Shown here in pieces: positions 1-10,199 of a DNA stretch of 64,000 bases. This DNA comes from Sphagnum magellanicum (taxonomy: Eukaryota > Streptophyta > Sphagnopsida > Sphagnales > Sphagnaceae). Below the pieces are notes generated by a model. It saw only the letters and a program-made list of their open reading frames with translations, did not search any database and was not told where the DNA came from. How positions within the stretch are numbered: position 1 is the stretch's first letter; each line of letters starts with the position of its first letter. The translations under genes and the position numbers were made by a program. Location: positions 5,657,349 to 5,721,348 of the forward strand of contig CM038918.1 in assembly GCA_021904315.1 (NCBI GenBank), written 5' to 3'.

Positions 1-1105
1 TATTAATTTTAAAATAAATAATTCCTGTAGGAATTTATTTTCTAATGGCAATTGTTAATTCACTATTTATAATTTGAAAATAAATATTTATTACATTTAT
101 TATATTTTTATTATAATAATGAGATTATTTTTACATTAATTATAGTATCTATAATTCGACCAGATTTTTAAAAGTAAGATTTAAAAAATATTTTAGTTAT
201 TTATTTATCTATGTATTATGTATTGATAATTTGTGAATAATTAGATAGCTAGTTAACTAAATATTAAGAAGTAATTACTTATTTATGTAATTGATAAAGA
301 ATATTTAATATTTGTAATTTATAGTTTATGCTTTCAATATATGTTCAATTGAATCATTATTAATTAAATGATTATTTAATTATCGAATTGTGTTTTTTAC
401 AATTTTATTTTTATTTTTAAAAAGGCATGAAAAAAGTTTTGGAGTTGTAACTTAATTTATTAGTAAGTTGTAACTTCAAAATTTATCCCATATCATTTGT
501 TCTTCATTCTTATTTTTAACACCATATAAATAAGGGTTGTAATCATTTAATTATGCATTAAAAATTTTGTGCACATGGGATGAATGAATCAAAAGGCTTA
601 ACTTAAAACAAATATATATATATATATATGTAGACTTCTAAACTACTTACCTCCCTAACCTACTTATCTACCTAGTTAAATAGATATTTAGTTTAACCTA
701 CCTACTTAAGATGACCTATGTACTTGTGTACTTAAATACCTACTTATATGAATAGGTATTTAGCTTAAAAAGGTAGAACCTACCTATCTACCTTTATACC
801 TAAGTAAATAGGTAGGTAGGTATGTAGCCTAAGTTTGTGGGCCTTTACCTAAATACCTACCAACTTAATATTAATATTTTCTATGATTTTTTTTTAAATG
901 CCACATGGCATATTTACATTGGGCTTCGTGTAATCATATAAGATCATCCAAGCATTTGAATTGAATATCCCAAATTATTTCAAAATAACAGTAACAATAA
1001 TAATAAATATTGGAACATGTGGTAGCACATCATTTGCCCTCGATTGGGACCAAAATAGTCACATGTGACAATACGTATAAAATGGAATCAAAAGATGACC
1101 TTGTA
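1..1105. other. AT-rich non-coding sequence with TA repeat and TACC-rich patch
   Basis: No reading frame here resembles a protein I recognise. The first 600 bases are very AT-rich. A short (TA)n tract lies at about 611-629. From about 636 to 850 the sequence is dominated by imperfect ACCTACCTA/TAGGTAGG units on both strands, so it can fold on itself. A similar TAGGTAGG patch recurs at about 44260-44345, which suggests both belong to one dispersed repeat family. Function unknown. Confidence 0.5.
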
Positions 1106-1266
1106 TTTGTTGATTTTTTTTTCATCTAATAGCTTTTGTGGTTTGTGACTAATATCACATGTGACTTGTCTAAAGCAACTAATGGGATTTTAATTACAAA
1201 TGTTGCTTGCGACTAAAATTTAGTCATAAAAACTAGTTGAAAATAAGTGTTTTTCTTTTAGTGACG
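1106..1266. repeat. CACTA-like transposon end, copy 1 of a 160-bp direct repeat
   Basis: About 160 bases from the TTGTTGATTTTTT start to the TTTTAGTGAC end are repeated, with scattered differences, at 6229-6395 in the same orientation. Read on the minus strand the end is GTCACTAAAAGAAAAACAC, which resembles the CACTA...AGAAAA termini of plant CACTA (En/Spm) elements. Inside are short GCGACTAAAATTTAGTC-type motifs like subterminal repeats. The partner terminus was not found, so the assignment to CACTA is inference. The repeat abuts the 5' LTR of the neighbouring retrotransposon. Confidence 0.5.
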
Positions 1267-1269
1267 TAG

Positions 1270-2186
1270 TGTCACAACCCTCGCCTTGGGCTTGCGACCA
1301 AGGTAAGGGCTTGCAAAGGTGTGGGTCAAGAGTAAACCTTGAGTGTCACATTTCATGCTCCTTAAAGTGTAGGAAAGTGTGAAGGAATGAACCCCCACAC
1401 ACCCAAATGGGTTCCTCATTTGGGAGTTAAAATCCCAATGGACTTCCAAATTTTCAAAGAGCAATTTCAGGGGTCAAAACTCATTGGATTGAAGAGTTCA
1501 TTATACCATTACAAATCTCTTGAGACATAAATGTCAAAAATGGTTCGCATGACTCATTTGAGTATTTGAAACATAAGTTATGGCCAAAAGAAGGGCCAAG
1601 AATCAAACTGCCAATTTGACTCCCGATCACTAAAAATCAAGAATTACCTTGATTTACTTATGTGCAGGTGACGTGCCACATATCATTGGAAAGTTCTTGA
1701 CAAGTGCTATAACTCTTATTTCAACCTCACCTCAATTGAAAGTTTGCACAAGAATTTATGGCCTTTCAAAATGCCGAAAGTCCCAATTTTGAGAATTTCG
1801 GGACTCCCAAGTTGGGAGTCTTAAGACAAAATGACATTTGGATGTAGCCCTCATGGCTAATCATAGATAATAGTGTAAAGGGGAAGGTGGTGGCTTTCCC
1901 CAAATCCAGGCCGTGGTGAATCTTGTGAATCCGTGTGTGCTCGTGGTTCGTTCGTGCATCAAAAATGTTCCAACTGTGCATTAACCAACTTGTTATTTGG
2001 TTTGTGTAGATCCATGTGAATAATTGACTTGCATGTCACTCATCCTAGTCCCCATTTCAGAGTTCTAGCACGCCCCTTTACCCTCAAAATGCAAGCTAAG
2101 GAGCGTATCTCCACATTTTCTTCTTCCACTATTTTCACCTTTGGGCTCACAGTTGAATTTTACAAGGAATTTGAGGGTGCATCACA
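1270..2186 (+). repeat. putative 5' LTR of a Ty3/gypsy element
   Basis: The segment begins TGTCACAACCC, a start common to plant Ty3/gypsy LTRs, and ends immediately before a primer-binding site at 2187. That gives an LTR of about 917 bp. No second copy is present at the other end of the element, so the boundaries rest on the start motif and the primer-binding site only. No open reading frame of note. Confidence 0.55.
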
Positions 2187-2198
2187 TGGTATCAGAGT
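2187..2198 (+). other. retrotransposon primer-binding site (initiator tRNA-Met type)
   Basis: TGGTATCAGAGT matches 11 of 12 bases of TGGTATCAGAGC, the complement of the 3' end of plant initiator tRNA-Met. This is the usual minus-strand primer site of Ty3/gypsy and Ty1/copia elements. It lies just after the putative LTR and about 40 bases before the gag start codon, as expected. Confidence 0.8.
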
Positions 2199-2234
2199 TC
2201 TGGCAGAGTTCGATTGACCTATTGGGGAGTTTCG

Positions 2235-3417
2235 ATGGCACCGAAGAAGATTCGTAAACCAGTACAAGAAACTATGGTGGAAGAACCCACCCAATACTTA
2301 GATGTTCCATCTAAGGCCATTAGGGAAGAGGAACAAAAGGATTCTAAAAAACAAAAAGACTGTGACAACTGTGATGATCGTGAAAATGAAGAAGAACAAC
2401 CAACCATAGTTCTGTTCATTCCAGAACAATTGAAGGCTTTACTTAAAATGAATAGACTTGATTTCAGCAATTTGGTTGAGTTCCTCAAAGGAAGATCATC
2501 TAAAAGTGTAAGATTCAAGGCCACGAAGCCTGGGAATTTTGATGAAGTCCGAGATCAGAAGGTTATGAATGTTTGGCTTGCAAAAATGGAAGACTATTTT
2601 CATGCCACCAAAGTTCGGCAACATTTGGCCGTGGAATTTGCCTAATCCTACTTAAAAGGTTATGGAGGATAATGAGGCAAGAGGAAGGGAAAACCCATGG
2701 CTACACATGGGAATTCTTTAAAAAATGTATTGAATTGGAATTCATTCCAAATAATTTTGACAACATTTTAAGGTGCAAATTTCGTGACCTTGTGAATGTG
2801 ATGAATGATAATTTGAGCCAATATGTGAGGGCATATTCTGAACTCATGCTTGAGATCCACCATATGCATGAGTTAGACTGGGTGTGCCATTTTGTGATGG
2901 GGCTCCTAACTTGGGTCAAACCCAAGCTTGAGGAAAATTGGCCCACCCCATTGTTTGAGGCCATCACAAAGTGGAAGGTTTTTAAAATGTGGGATGGGGT
3001 GAAAAGTCTGAGTTCAAGAAGGAGAACAAATTCCCTCACAAGAAGGCATGCCATGGAGGGGAATGGAACTGAGGGCAAAACACTTCAAAAGGGGAAATGC
3101 CCAAAAATTTTCAAGGCTTGGGTTTCAAACCCAAAAGGAATTTCATCAAGAAGGGGGTTCCTTTAAAAGGGAGCCAGCCCAAGGGGGATGTTACCAGGAA
3201 GCCCAAAGGAGCGTGCTTCAATTGTAATGAAGTGGGACATTATTCCAAAAATTGCCCTAAACCCAAACCGAGCGATGGGGGTTCCAAGGTAATTGCCCCT
3301 ATCACTAACCTAGCCCAAAGCAAATGTAATCGCCTTAATTTTTTTAAAAGGAAGGTTTTTAAACGGGAAGTGTTATGTCTTTTGGACATAGGGGCTTCCC
3401 ATAATTTCATAACCTGA
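2235..3417 (+). pseudogene. gag and protease region of the plus-strand gypsy element
   Basis: The gag frame opens at 2235 and runs to a stop near 2645; coding resemblance then continues in overlapping frames to 3417. Gag would form the virus-like particle. A CX2CX4HX4C zinc knuckle (CFNCNEVGHYSKNC) is intact at 3214-3255. The following protease has LLDIGASHNF, with DIGAS in place of the usual DTGA/DSGA active site, then a stop at about 3415. Frame changes near 2643 and 3100 break the product. Confidence 0.8.
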
Positions 3418-3627
3418 AAAAGTGCTGAAAGAATGGAACTCCAATTATAGGAGCTCAAGGCACCCATCGAAGTGCATTTTGTGGATGGGGTTCCCCATCC
3501 CACCACATTGCAAATAAGAGACATACCTCTTCAACTAGGGAATTGGAGAAAAAAAGTGGATTTATTAGTTTCCATCTTAGGGGGAATGGAATGCATTTTG
3601 GGAATATAATTCATCACCCATAACAAT

Positions 3628-5104
3628 GTGTTCATAGAAGGGCACAATAGGTTAGTTAAAATCCCATTCAAAAATGAGATTGTTCAGGTGAAAGCACATG
3701 AAAAGCTTAGTGTGGGTGGGTCAACCATCCACTTGATGTTAGAAAAAACCTTGGAAAATGAATACATGGGAGATTATGGCATGTTGGGTGTGATGCGTGT
3801 GTTGGAAAAATTTGAACCAAAGGAAGCTACCAACTTGGTAAGTTTTCCCAAGTGCGTTAAGCAAATGTTGGACGAATTCCCAGATGTGATGCTTGAAGAG
3901 TTGCTTAATGAGTTGCCCCCAAGAAAACGAGTTGACCATGTAATCGAGGTGATGCCAAGAGTGGCACCTCTCGCCAAAGCCCCATATTGAATGAATCATG
4001 AGGAGTTGAAGGAACTTAAAGTTCAACTTGAGGAATTATTTATAAAGAAATACATCAAATTTAATAAGTCGCCATATGGGGCACCCATCCTTTTTTGTTC
4101 ACAAAAAGGATGGGACATTGAAGATGTGTGTGGGTTATAGAGCCCTCAACAAGGTGACGGTGAAAAATTGATACCCATTACTTCAAATTGATGATTTGTT
4201 TGATTGATTTTCGAGAGTTAAAATGTTAAATAGGATTGAGCTACGTTTGAAATATTACCAAATTCGAATTGCAGAAGGGGACGGAAAAAAGACCAATTGT
4301 CACACAAGGTATGGTTCATAAAAATTCTTGGTGATGTTTTTTGGATTCACCAATGCACTTGCCACATTTTGCACATTCATGAACAACATTTTATAGGAGT
4401 GGTTTAATGATTTTGTGGTTGTATATAAAGACGACCTTTTGGTCTATAACAACTTTTCGAAAGAGCATGTGGAATATCTCCAAAAGGTGTTCCAAAGGTT
4501 GAAGGAAAACAAGTTGTACGTTAAGTTCAAGAAATGCAAATTTGGGGTGACGAAAGTGAATTTCCTTGGACATAGGATCATCCAAGAAGGCTTGAAGATG
4601 GATGATCACAAGGTGAAAATAATTTTGGATTGGGAGCCACCTAGGTCGGTTTCGGCCTTAAAATCATTTTTAGAATTAGCTTCTTATTATCGCAAGTTCA
4701 TCAAGAACTTTGCAAAAATAACCACACCTTTGAGAAACCTTTTAAAAAAGTCATCCGGAATTTATGAATGGGATGAAGCATGTAATGAGGCCTTTGAAAC
4801 CTTGAAAGGCATTTTGGTGAAAACACTCGTTTTGAAGTTGTTCGACTTTGATAACGATTTTAAAATCCATTCCGATGCCTCCGACTTTGTGGTTGGAGAA
4901 GTCCTAGTGCAACATGGAAGGCTGATGGCATTTGAAAGCAAAAAGTTGAACGAAACGGAACAAAGGTGGCCAACACATGAAAAGGAAATGTGGGTTGTGA
5001 TACATAATCTCAAGACTTGGGGCTATTACATAGGCTCCAAAAATGTGGTGGTGTGGATCGACAATGTCACCTTTAAATATTTTGCCACTCAACCAAAATT
5101 GTGA
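3628..5104 (+). pseudogene. reverse transcriptase and RNase H of the plus-strand gypsy element
   Basis: Two open stretches (3628-3990 and 4415-5104) are separated by frameshifts and stops. The RT catalytic box appears as VVVYKDDLLVYN at about 4412-4447, a YxDD motif. The thumb/connection region with SFLELASYYRKFIKNF follows at about 4662. RNase H has the HSDASDF start with its first catalytic Asp at about 4869 and the EKEMWVV helix at about 4980. Order and motifs are those of Ty3/gypsy Pol. Nonfunctional because of disrupted frames upstream. Confidence 0.85.
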
Positions 5105-5281
5105 TCAAAACAAGTGAAATGGCAAAACACATTGGTTTTGTTCAACATGGACATTTGGCATAAGCCCGAGAAGGATAATATGGTGCTCGATGCATTAAGT
5201 TGAAAACACCAACTTAAGGTGGTGTATGTGGGGGAAACATAACTTCAAAAGGAAGTTCAATTAGCGAACTGCCATGACGGG

Positions 5282-6229
5282 TTGGCCAAGGAAATAAAGC
5301 AAAACATTAAAAAAATAATCAAATCACATTTCCATTTGCAAGATGGATTATTGTGGTATAAGCAAAATCAGCTCTATGTTCTGGAAGGGAAGTTCAAGGA
5401 TGTGATTTTGAAGGAATGCCATGATGGGCCGCTTGTGGGCCACGGTGGTGCAAAACGCACCATAACATTCCTCAAGAAAATCTATTATTGGCTTAATTTA
5501 AAAGACGATGTGGAGGAATACGTGAAAACTTACTTAACTTGCCAACAAAATTGAACACTCAATAAAAACAAACAAAATTGTTGCAATTGTTACCGATTCC
5601 TAAAGGACTATGGGAAAGTGTGTCCATGGATTTCATGGTGAGTTTGCCACCATCAAAGTGTTTTGATGTGATCATGGTGGTGGTTGATTGATTTAGCAAA
5701 ATGGCACACTTCATTCCCACTAAGGAAAATGCCACGGCCCAAAAAACAAAAAGGTTATTCTTCACGCACGTGTTCAAAAATCATGGCCTCCCCAAGGACA
5801 TTGTGTTAGATCGAGACCCAAAGTTCACAAACAAGTTTTAGTAAGCCTTGTGGAAGCGCATGGGGTCGGAGCTCAAGATGAGCATCTCGTTCCGACCCCA
5901 AACGGATGGACAAACCAAGATAGTGAACTTGGTTATCCAATAATTCTTAAGGAATTATGTCACGACGGATCAATAAGATTGAGTGAACCATTTGGAGTTG
6001 GCCGAGTTTTGCTACAACAATTCAGAGCATTCAATAATAGTGGCCACCCCCTTTCAAATGGTGATGGGCAAGTCACCAATTGTTTTTACAACTTGGGCCG
6101 CACATGGGCAACCCCCAAGTGATACAAGTGAAGAAGTGCCAATGGTCACACAACTTGATGAAGAGAACTGGCACGTTGTGGGAGATGGCTAAGGCCAATC
6201 TTGAAAAGGTGCATAAATGATACAAGGAT
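5282..6229 (+). pseudogene. integrase of the plus-strand gypsy element, truncated
   Basis: The N-terminal HHCC zinc finger is seen at 5422-5555 (HDGPLVGHGG, then YLTCQQN). The catalytic core follows at about 5625-5850 with VVVD, interrupted by a stop, FSKMAHFIPT, and LDRDPKFTNKF. Frame-shifted core remnants continue to about 6225. The C-terminal GPY-type module and chromodomain expected in related elements are absent because the sequence is replaced by the CACTA-like repeat at 6229. Confidence 0.8.
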
Positions 6230-6395
6230 TTTGTTGATTTTTTTTTTCATCTAATACCCTTTGTGATTTGTGAATAATATCACATGTGATTTGTCTAAGG
6301 CAACTAAAGGGATTTTAATCACAAATGTCGCTTGTAATTAAAATTTGGGTGTAGAGACTAAGTGAAAATACGTGTTTTTTTTTTAGTGACATTGG
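6229..6395. repeat. CACTA-like transposon end, copy 2 of a 160-bp direct repeat
   Basis: Same orientation and most of the sequence of 1106-1266, ending TTTTTTTTTAGTGAC. It begins exactly where the integrase reading of the upstream retrotransposon stops. Flanking bases after the TAGTGAC end differ from those after copy 1, so this marks a real element or recombination boundary. The two copies bracket the whole 5-kb retrotransposon fragment. Confidence 0.5.
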
Positions 6396-6877
6396 ACGAG
6401 GGTTACGAACATGCCAATAGATGATGTTGGATTAGGCTTTACGATCCAAAATTCCTTTCACCCAAGCAAGGCATGATTCGTAAGTTCATATGTACGAAGT
6501 TTTTTTAAAAATTCAGAACGTGCCATTTTATTCGCACACACCACCACCTTAACATCGCCTGATTGAATCTTGGAGTTTTTCGATTTGAGTTCAACCCCAA
6601 GTTCATTTCTATTGGTTGCCACTCCCTTGCCTTTCATAGTCCCTTCCTCCATTATGAACCTTAACCTTTATGTAGCCAACTACGTTCGTGAAAACCTTTA
6701 ACCTTCACTTAGTGAAAGTAATAAATTTAATTATTTTGTGGGCATTCTCCCCCACTTTAGAGGTTGATGTTCTCATTAACATTTAAGCCATTTATTAGTG
6801 GGTCCTTTTTTCTCTTTCAGGTTCTTTTCATTCCAAGTTTGTGGCCTTTCCTTGTTCGAACTTGTTCACCATTTTTG

Positions 6878-7014
6878 GCAATTCTTCCACATTCCTCCTT
6901 ATGATGATAACCCTTGTATTTCACTAGGTATTCTTTGCCTTTGAGGCTTGTTTACCTTCCGTGGAGTATGCCTTCAATTGCGGCGACAAGTCGATGTTCG
7001 ATGGCATCAACTTC
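6878..7014 (-). pseudogene. chromodomain of the minus-strand chromovirus
   Basis: On the minus strand the frame reads IEHRLVAAIEGILHGR, a stop, then KGKEYLVKYKGYHHKEE. This matches the chromodomain pattern of an EIL/ILD strand followed by YLVKWKGY and an acidic turn. Chromodomains at the integrase C-terminus direct insertion into particular chromatin in chromoviruses. The in-frame stop before KGKEYL and loss of the expected Trp after KEE show decay. Confidence 0.7.
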
Positions 7015-7089
7015 TGGTCACACTCTTTATTTCTAGTCACATTTTTTGCTTTTGGTCTATCCTCTATTCATCACATAGAAACAATTAAA

Positions 7090-7290
7090 ATTTTGAAACC
7101 TAAAAGGTCCGATGTGCCACAAAATTAATTAACAACTTTAGGGTGTACATGTTGGATTGTGATTTACACAAATGTAAAAAGGCCCACATACTTGGCAATG
7201 AAATGTGGGGTAGTCCATCGGGCATCTTAAAATCCTGAATGTTCAACCACAAGTGTTGCCCAACCCCAAACTCCACATGTATTCGTGTGT
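7090..7290 (-). pseudogene. integrase C-terminal module (minus-strand chromovirus)
   Basis: Minus-strand translation gives VEFGVGQHLWLNIQDFKMPD and, further on, NMYTLKLLINFVAHRTF. These resemble the C-terminal integrase module of Ty3/gypsy elements, in which a G-D-x-V-W-L strand precedes a K-Y-x-G-P-F segment and a P-x-V/Y-T-L-x-L-P strand. It lies between the integrase core at 7661-7849 and the chromodomain, in correct order. Confidence 0.65.
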
Positions 7291-7660
7291 ATTATTGGCA
7301 TGTTTATAATACTGCTTATGTATTTGTTCTAAAAGCTTTTTGGTTTAGGCATATTTTTTTTAACGACCCTTGACCATTTCCAAAGTTTCCTTGGAATGAT
7401 CTTTTTGTCCCATGGGAATGGCTAAGTCCATCAGCTTCTTGGCTTATTTCCCAATGTTAATTTGAATGGGGACATTTTAGTCACCGAATGTGTTGTGGAG
7501 TTATAACAAAACTCCACCAAGCTTAGATGTTCACCCCAATCTTTCTTATCAACATTCACATAGTTTCTAAGGTATTAATTTAACACCCCATTGACTTTTT
7601 TTGTTTACCATTAGTTTGTCAATGGAAAGCCATGTTAAACAACAATTTCATCCCCACCTT

Positions 7661-7849
7661 TCAGAACAAATGTTTCCAAAAACCCATCGTAAATTTGGCG
7701 TCCCTGTCACTTATGATAAATTGTGGCATCCCGTGATGCCCAATCCACATATCAAAGAACAACTTTGTTAAATCAAAAATGGTCATGATCATTTTAATTG
7801 ACCCTAAGAAGTTGCAAGCCATATGAGACTGGAAAATGGTCATGGTCAA
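7661..7849 (-). pseudogene. integrase core fragment (minus-strand chromovirus)
   Basis: The minus-strand open stretch contains TKLFFDMWIGHHGMPQFIIS followed by DRDAKFTMGFWKHLF. This is the second part of the integrase catalytic core, with the DRD containing the second catalytic Asp. The first part of the core (with VVD) lies on the opposite strand at about 8590-8675, which shows the inversion. The first residues of the open stretch are not integrase-like and mark the breakpoint. Confidence 0.8.
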
Positions 7850-8675
7850 AGGAATATGATCATTCCTAGGTTTGGCTAACTTCTACCAAAAGTTCATAAA
7901 GGGTTTTTCGCAAATGGCGAAACCACTTTCGAATCTCCTTAAAAAAAATTGTCCTTCAAATGAAAGGAGGAGCAACATAAAGCATTTAAGGACTTGGAAG
8001 AAAAGCTTTTGTTTGCCCCTATGTTGAAGTTTCTAGACTTCACAAAATCGTTTAAAATTCACACTTATGTAAATGACTTTATTAACGGGGTGTTCATGCA
8101 AGATGGACACCCAATTGTTTTTGAAAGCAAAAAAATTATGTGGAGTATAGTTGCAATGGCCAACTAATGAGAAAGATTTGTACATCGTCATGTGTTGCCT
8201 AAAAAAGTGGCAACATTATTTGACAACACGCAAGACCAAAGTCTTTATGGACAAATGTTTCCTTGAAATACTTTGAAGCCCAACCAAAGGCTTTAACAAA
8301 GTAGTTGAGATGGCACAATACCTTGGCATTGCTAGATGTGGAGTTAATCCACGAACTAGGACATGACAATGTAGTCCTTGATGTATTAAGCAAGAAGGAG
8401 GAATTTGAATAAACCTTTGACCAAGATTCAAGCATTAAAGGCCATCTTCCGAAGGGAAAGCAACTTGGAGAAGAAGATAAGGGAGGCCTATGTACAAGAC
8501 CCGTTCATTCAACATCATTTTAAAAAGTTGTGTAAACAAAAAAAAGTGAGATGCATCACCTTAAAGGAAAGATGACCTAATTACATCATTCATTCATGAC
8601 CCAACTACCCGAATGGAACGGAATGGATGTCATTCTTATAATAGTCGATTGATTTTCCAAGTTGGTGAGTGCCGA
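7795..8675 (+). pseudogene. inverted RT-thumb, RNase H and integrase-start block
   Basis: On the plus strand, opposite to the rest of this element: RT thumb/connection (DPKKLQAI, then FLGLANFYQKFIKGFSQMAK from about 7867), RNase H (KSFKIHTYVNDFINGVFMQD, FESKK, NEKDLYIV), the linker DNVVLDVLSKKEE at about 8365-8408, and the integrase start (MTQLPEWNGMDVILIIVD) at about 8596-8650. Frame changes occur near 7970 and 8150. Re-inverting this block restores the standard order RT, RNase H, IN on the minus strand. Confidence 0.8.
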
Positions 8676-8689
8676 AGGAAGTTCATCTT

Positions 8690-9200
8690 TTCTTGGGCAA
8701 ACCCATTTTTTGCCTTGTTGGCAAAAAGTTTGTTTTCACGGAGCTTACTCAAAACATGTTATAAATGTTCTACATGTTTTTACATCGTCCTAGAATACAC
8801 CAAGATATCATTAATGCAGATGATCATAAACTTGTCCAACTTTTCATGGAAGATGGAGTTCATGAGGGTTGTGAATGTAAGGGAATGTTACACAACCCAA
8901 ACGGCATCATCATGAACTCATACGAGCCATACCTGGTCCTCATTGCTATCTTTTCCACATCTTCATCCACTATGTGAATTTGATAGTACTTTGATTTGAG
9001 GTCAATTCAGCTAAAGTATTTTGCCACATTGAATTGATCCAAAAGATCATCAATCCAAGGCAAAGGATAGTTATACTTATTGTTATTTTATTCAAGGCAT
9101 AATAGTTAATACACATCTTCAACTCGTCGTCATTTTTATCAATAAATAAAATTTTAGTGCCCCATAAGGTGACTTGCTTTACTAAATATACCCCCAACTT
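8690..9200 (-). pseudogene. reverse transcriptase (minus-strand chromovirus)
   Basis: The minus strand reads WGTKILFIDKNDDELKMCIN followed by YYALNKITI (RT fingers), and about 300 bases later FMIICINDILVYSRT, where IND stands in the YxDD position, then KLRENKLFANKAK. Catalytic Asp loss and several stops mean no activity. The frame ends near 8680 at KMNFL, where the inverted block starts. Confidence 0.75.
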
Positions 9201-9411
9201 AGGAGGTCATTTAATTATTTTCCAATTCCCTCTAGTTTAACCTATATGGTGCCTTAGACGACATAATCATTCCTAGCACCACTTTTATTTTATGGTCAAC
9301 CTCTTTATAGAGTGGAAGGGCATCAAGGAGTCCATCTGTTGAAACCTTCGAAAATTTATTGAGTGAATCCAAAATACAAACAAGGGGTTTCCATGCCTCT
9401 TATGGCTTAGG

Positions 9412-10143
9412 TTATCCTTGGGAGGCTTTCAAAGACATCAAAACCAAAAAACTAAGTGACTTCAATTCATTAGCTAAAACAACCAAATTAACTCCCACTT
9501 TTACCAATGTAAAATTATAATTTACATTTAAATTAATTAATTTAAAACCAACTTTGGCATAGATTTTCAACTTGCTTCCACTATGGAAGATGTCTACTTT
9601 ATAGGCATCCAAAAATGTGTTTCCTATAATTTCATCAAAATTATCTAAGTCACACAAGGTGAAGTTTTCAAAAAATTGAACTCTTCCACAAAACAACTTG
9701 ACACTTAATGTTACGTTAAGCGAAGGTTTAACTATGCCTTGTGCCAATTGCACCATGATGGGGTCTACCATTAATTTGGTCTTGACTCCAAATGGTTTCG
9801 CCACCTACAGAGTCATGAATGAATTGGTCGTTCCTCAATCCAAAAAACAACCCACAATTTCGTTATTTATCTTACAATTCAACTTTAATAAATTGGAGGA
9901 TTCACTTTCGTGAGCCTCTATTTTGGCCATGAAACCCCTTTGGAGAATCAACTTACTATGGGAAATGCATTCACTTATCCAAGGTGGATCGGGGTAGTCT
10001 TTCACTAGGTGTCCATTATTGTCACATTGAAACACTTGACCTTGGGCAAGTCTCGTTTTGCCTTCTTGGCTGGTAGTTCCTTCACAACAAAGATTTTTCC
10101 AAAACAATGTGTGTAATTTTTTTAAAAACCTCCCTAGTTTCAA
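9412..10143 (-). pseudogene. gag zinc knuckle and protease region (minus-strand chromovirus)
   Basis: Minus-strand frame 10143-9835 contains a degenerate zinc knuckle (FQCDNNGHLVKDYPD, last Cys lost) and ends in NNEIVGCFLD, like the start of the aspartic protease active-site strand. The next frame (9804-9412) has IVKPSLNVTLSVKLFCGRVQ and DNFDEIIGNTFLDAYKVDIF, typical of the later protease region with its ILG-like strand. Positioned correctly upstream of RT. Confidence 0.65.
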
Positions 10144-10199
10144 AAAGGCTTTATCATAGTTTCTTGCAAAGGGAGGATTTTGACCTATAGAACAGAAAG

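Larger units (their letters stand above)
1270..6229 (+). mobile_element. decayed, 3'-truncated Ty3/gypsy retrotransposon
   Basis: In order on the plus strand: LTR (1270-2186), primer-binding site (2187), gag (2235-3166, with a frameshift and stop near 2643), CCHC knuckle (3214-3255), protease active-site region (about 3370-3420), RT (about 4000-4720), RNase H (about 4850-5100), integrase zinc finger (5422-5555) and integrase core (about 5620-6225). PR before RT, RNase H and IN identifies Ty3/gypsy order. Many stops and frameshifts break the polyprotein, so the copy is dead. The integrase C-terminus, chromodomain and 3' LTR are missing; sequence passes straight from integrase into a CACTA-like repeat at about 6229. 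Confidence 0.85.
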
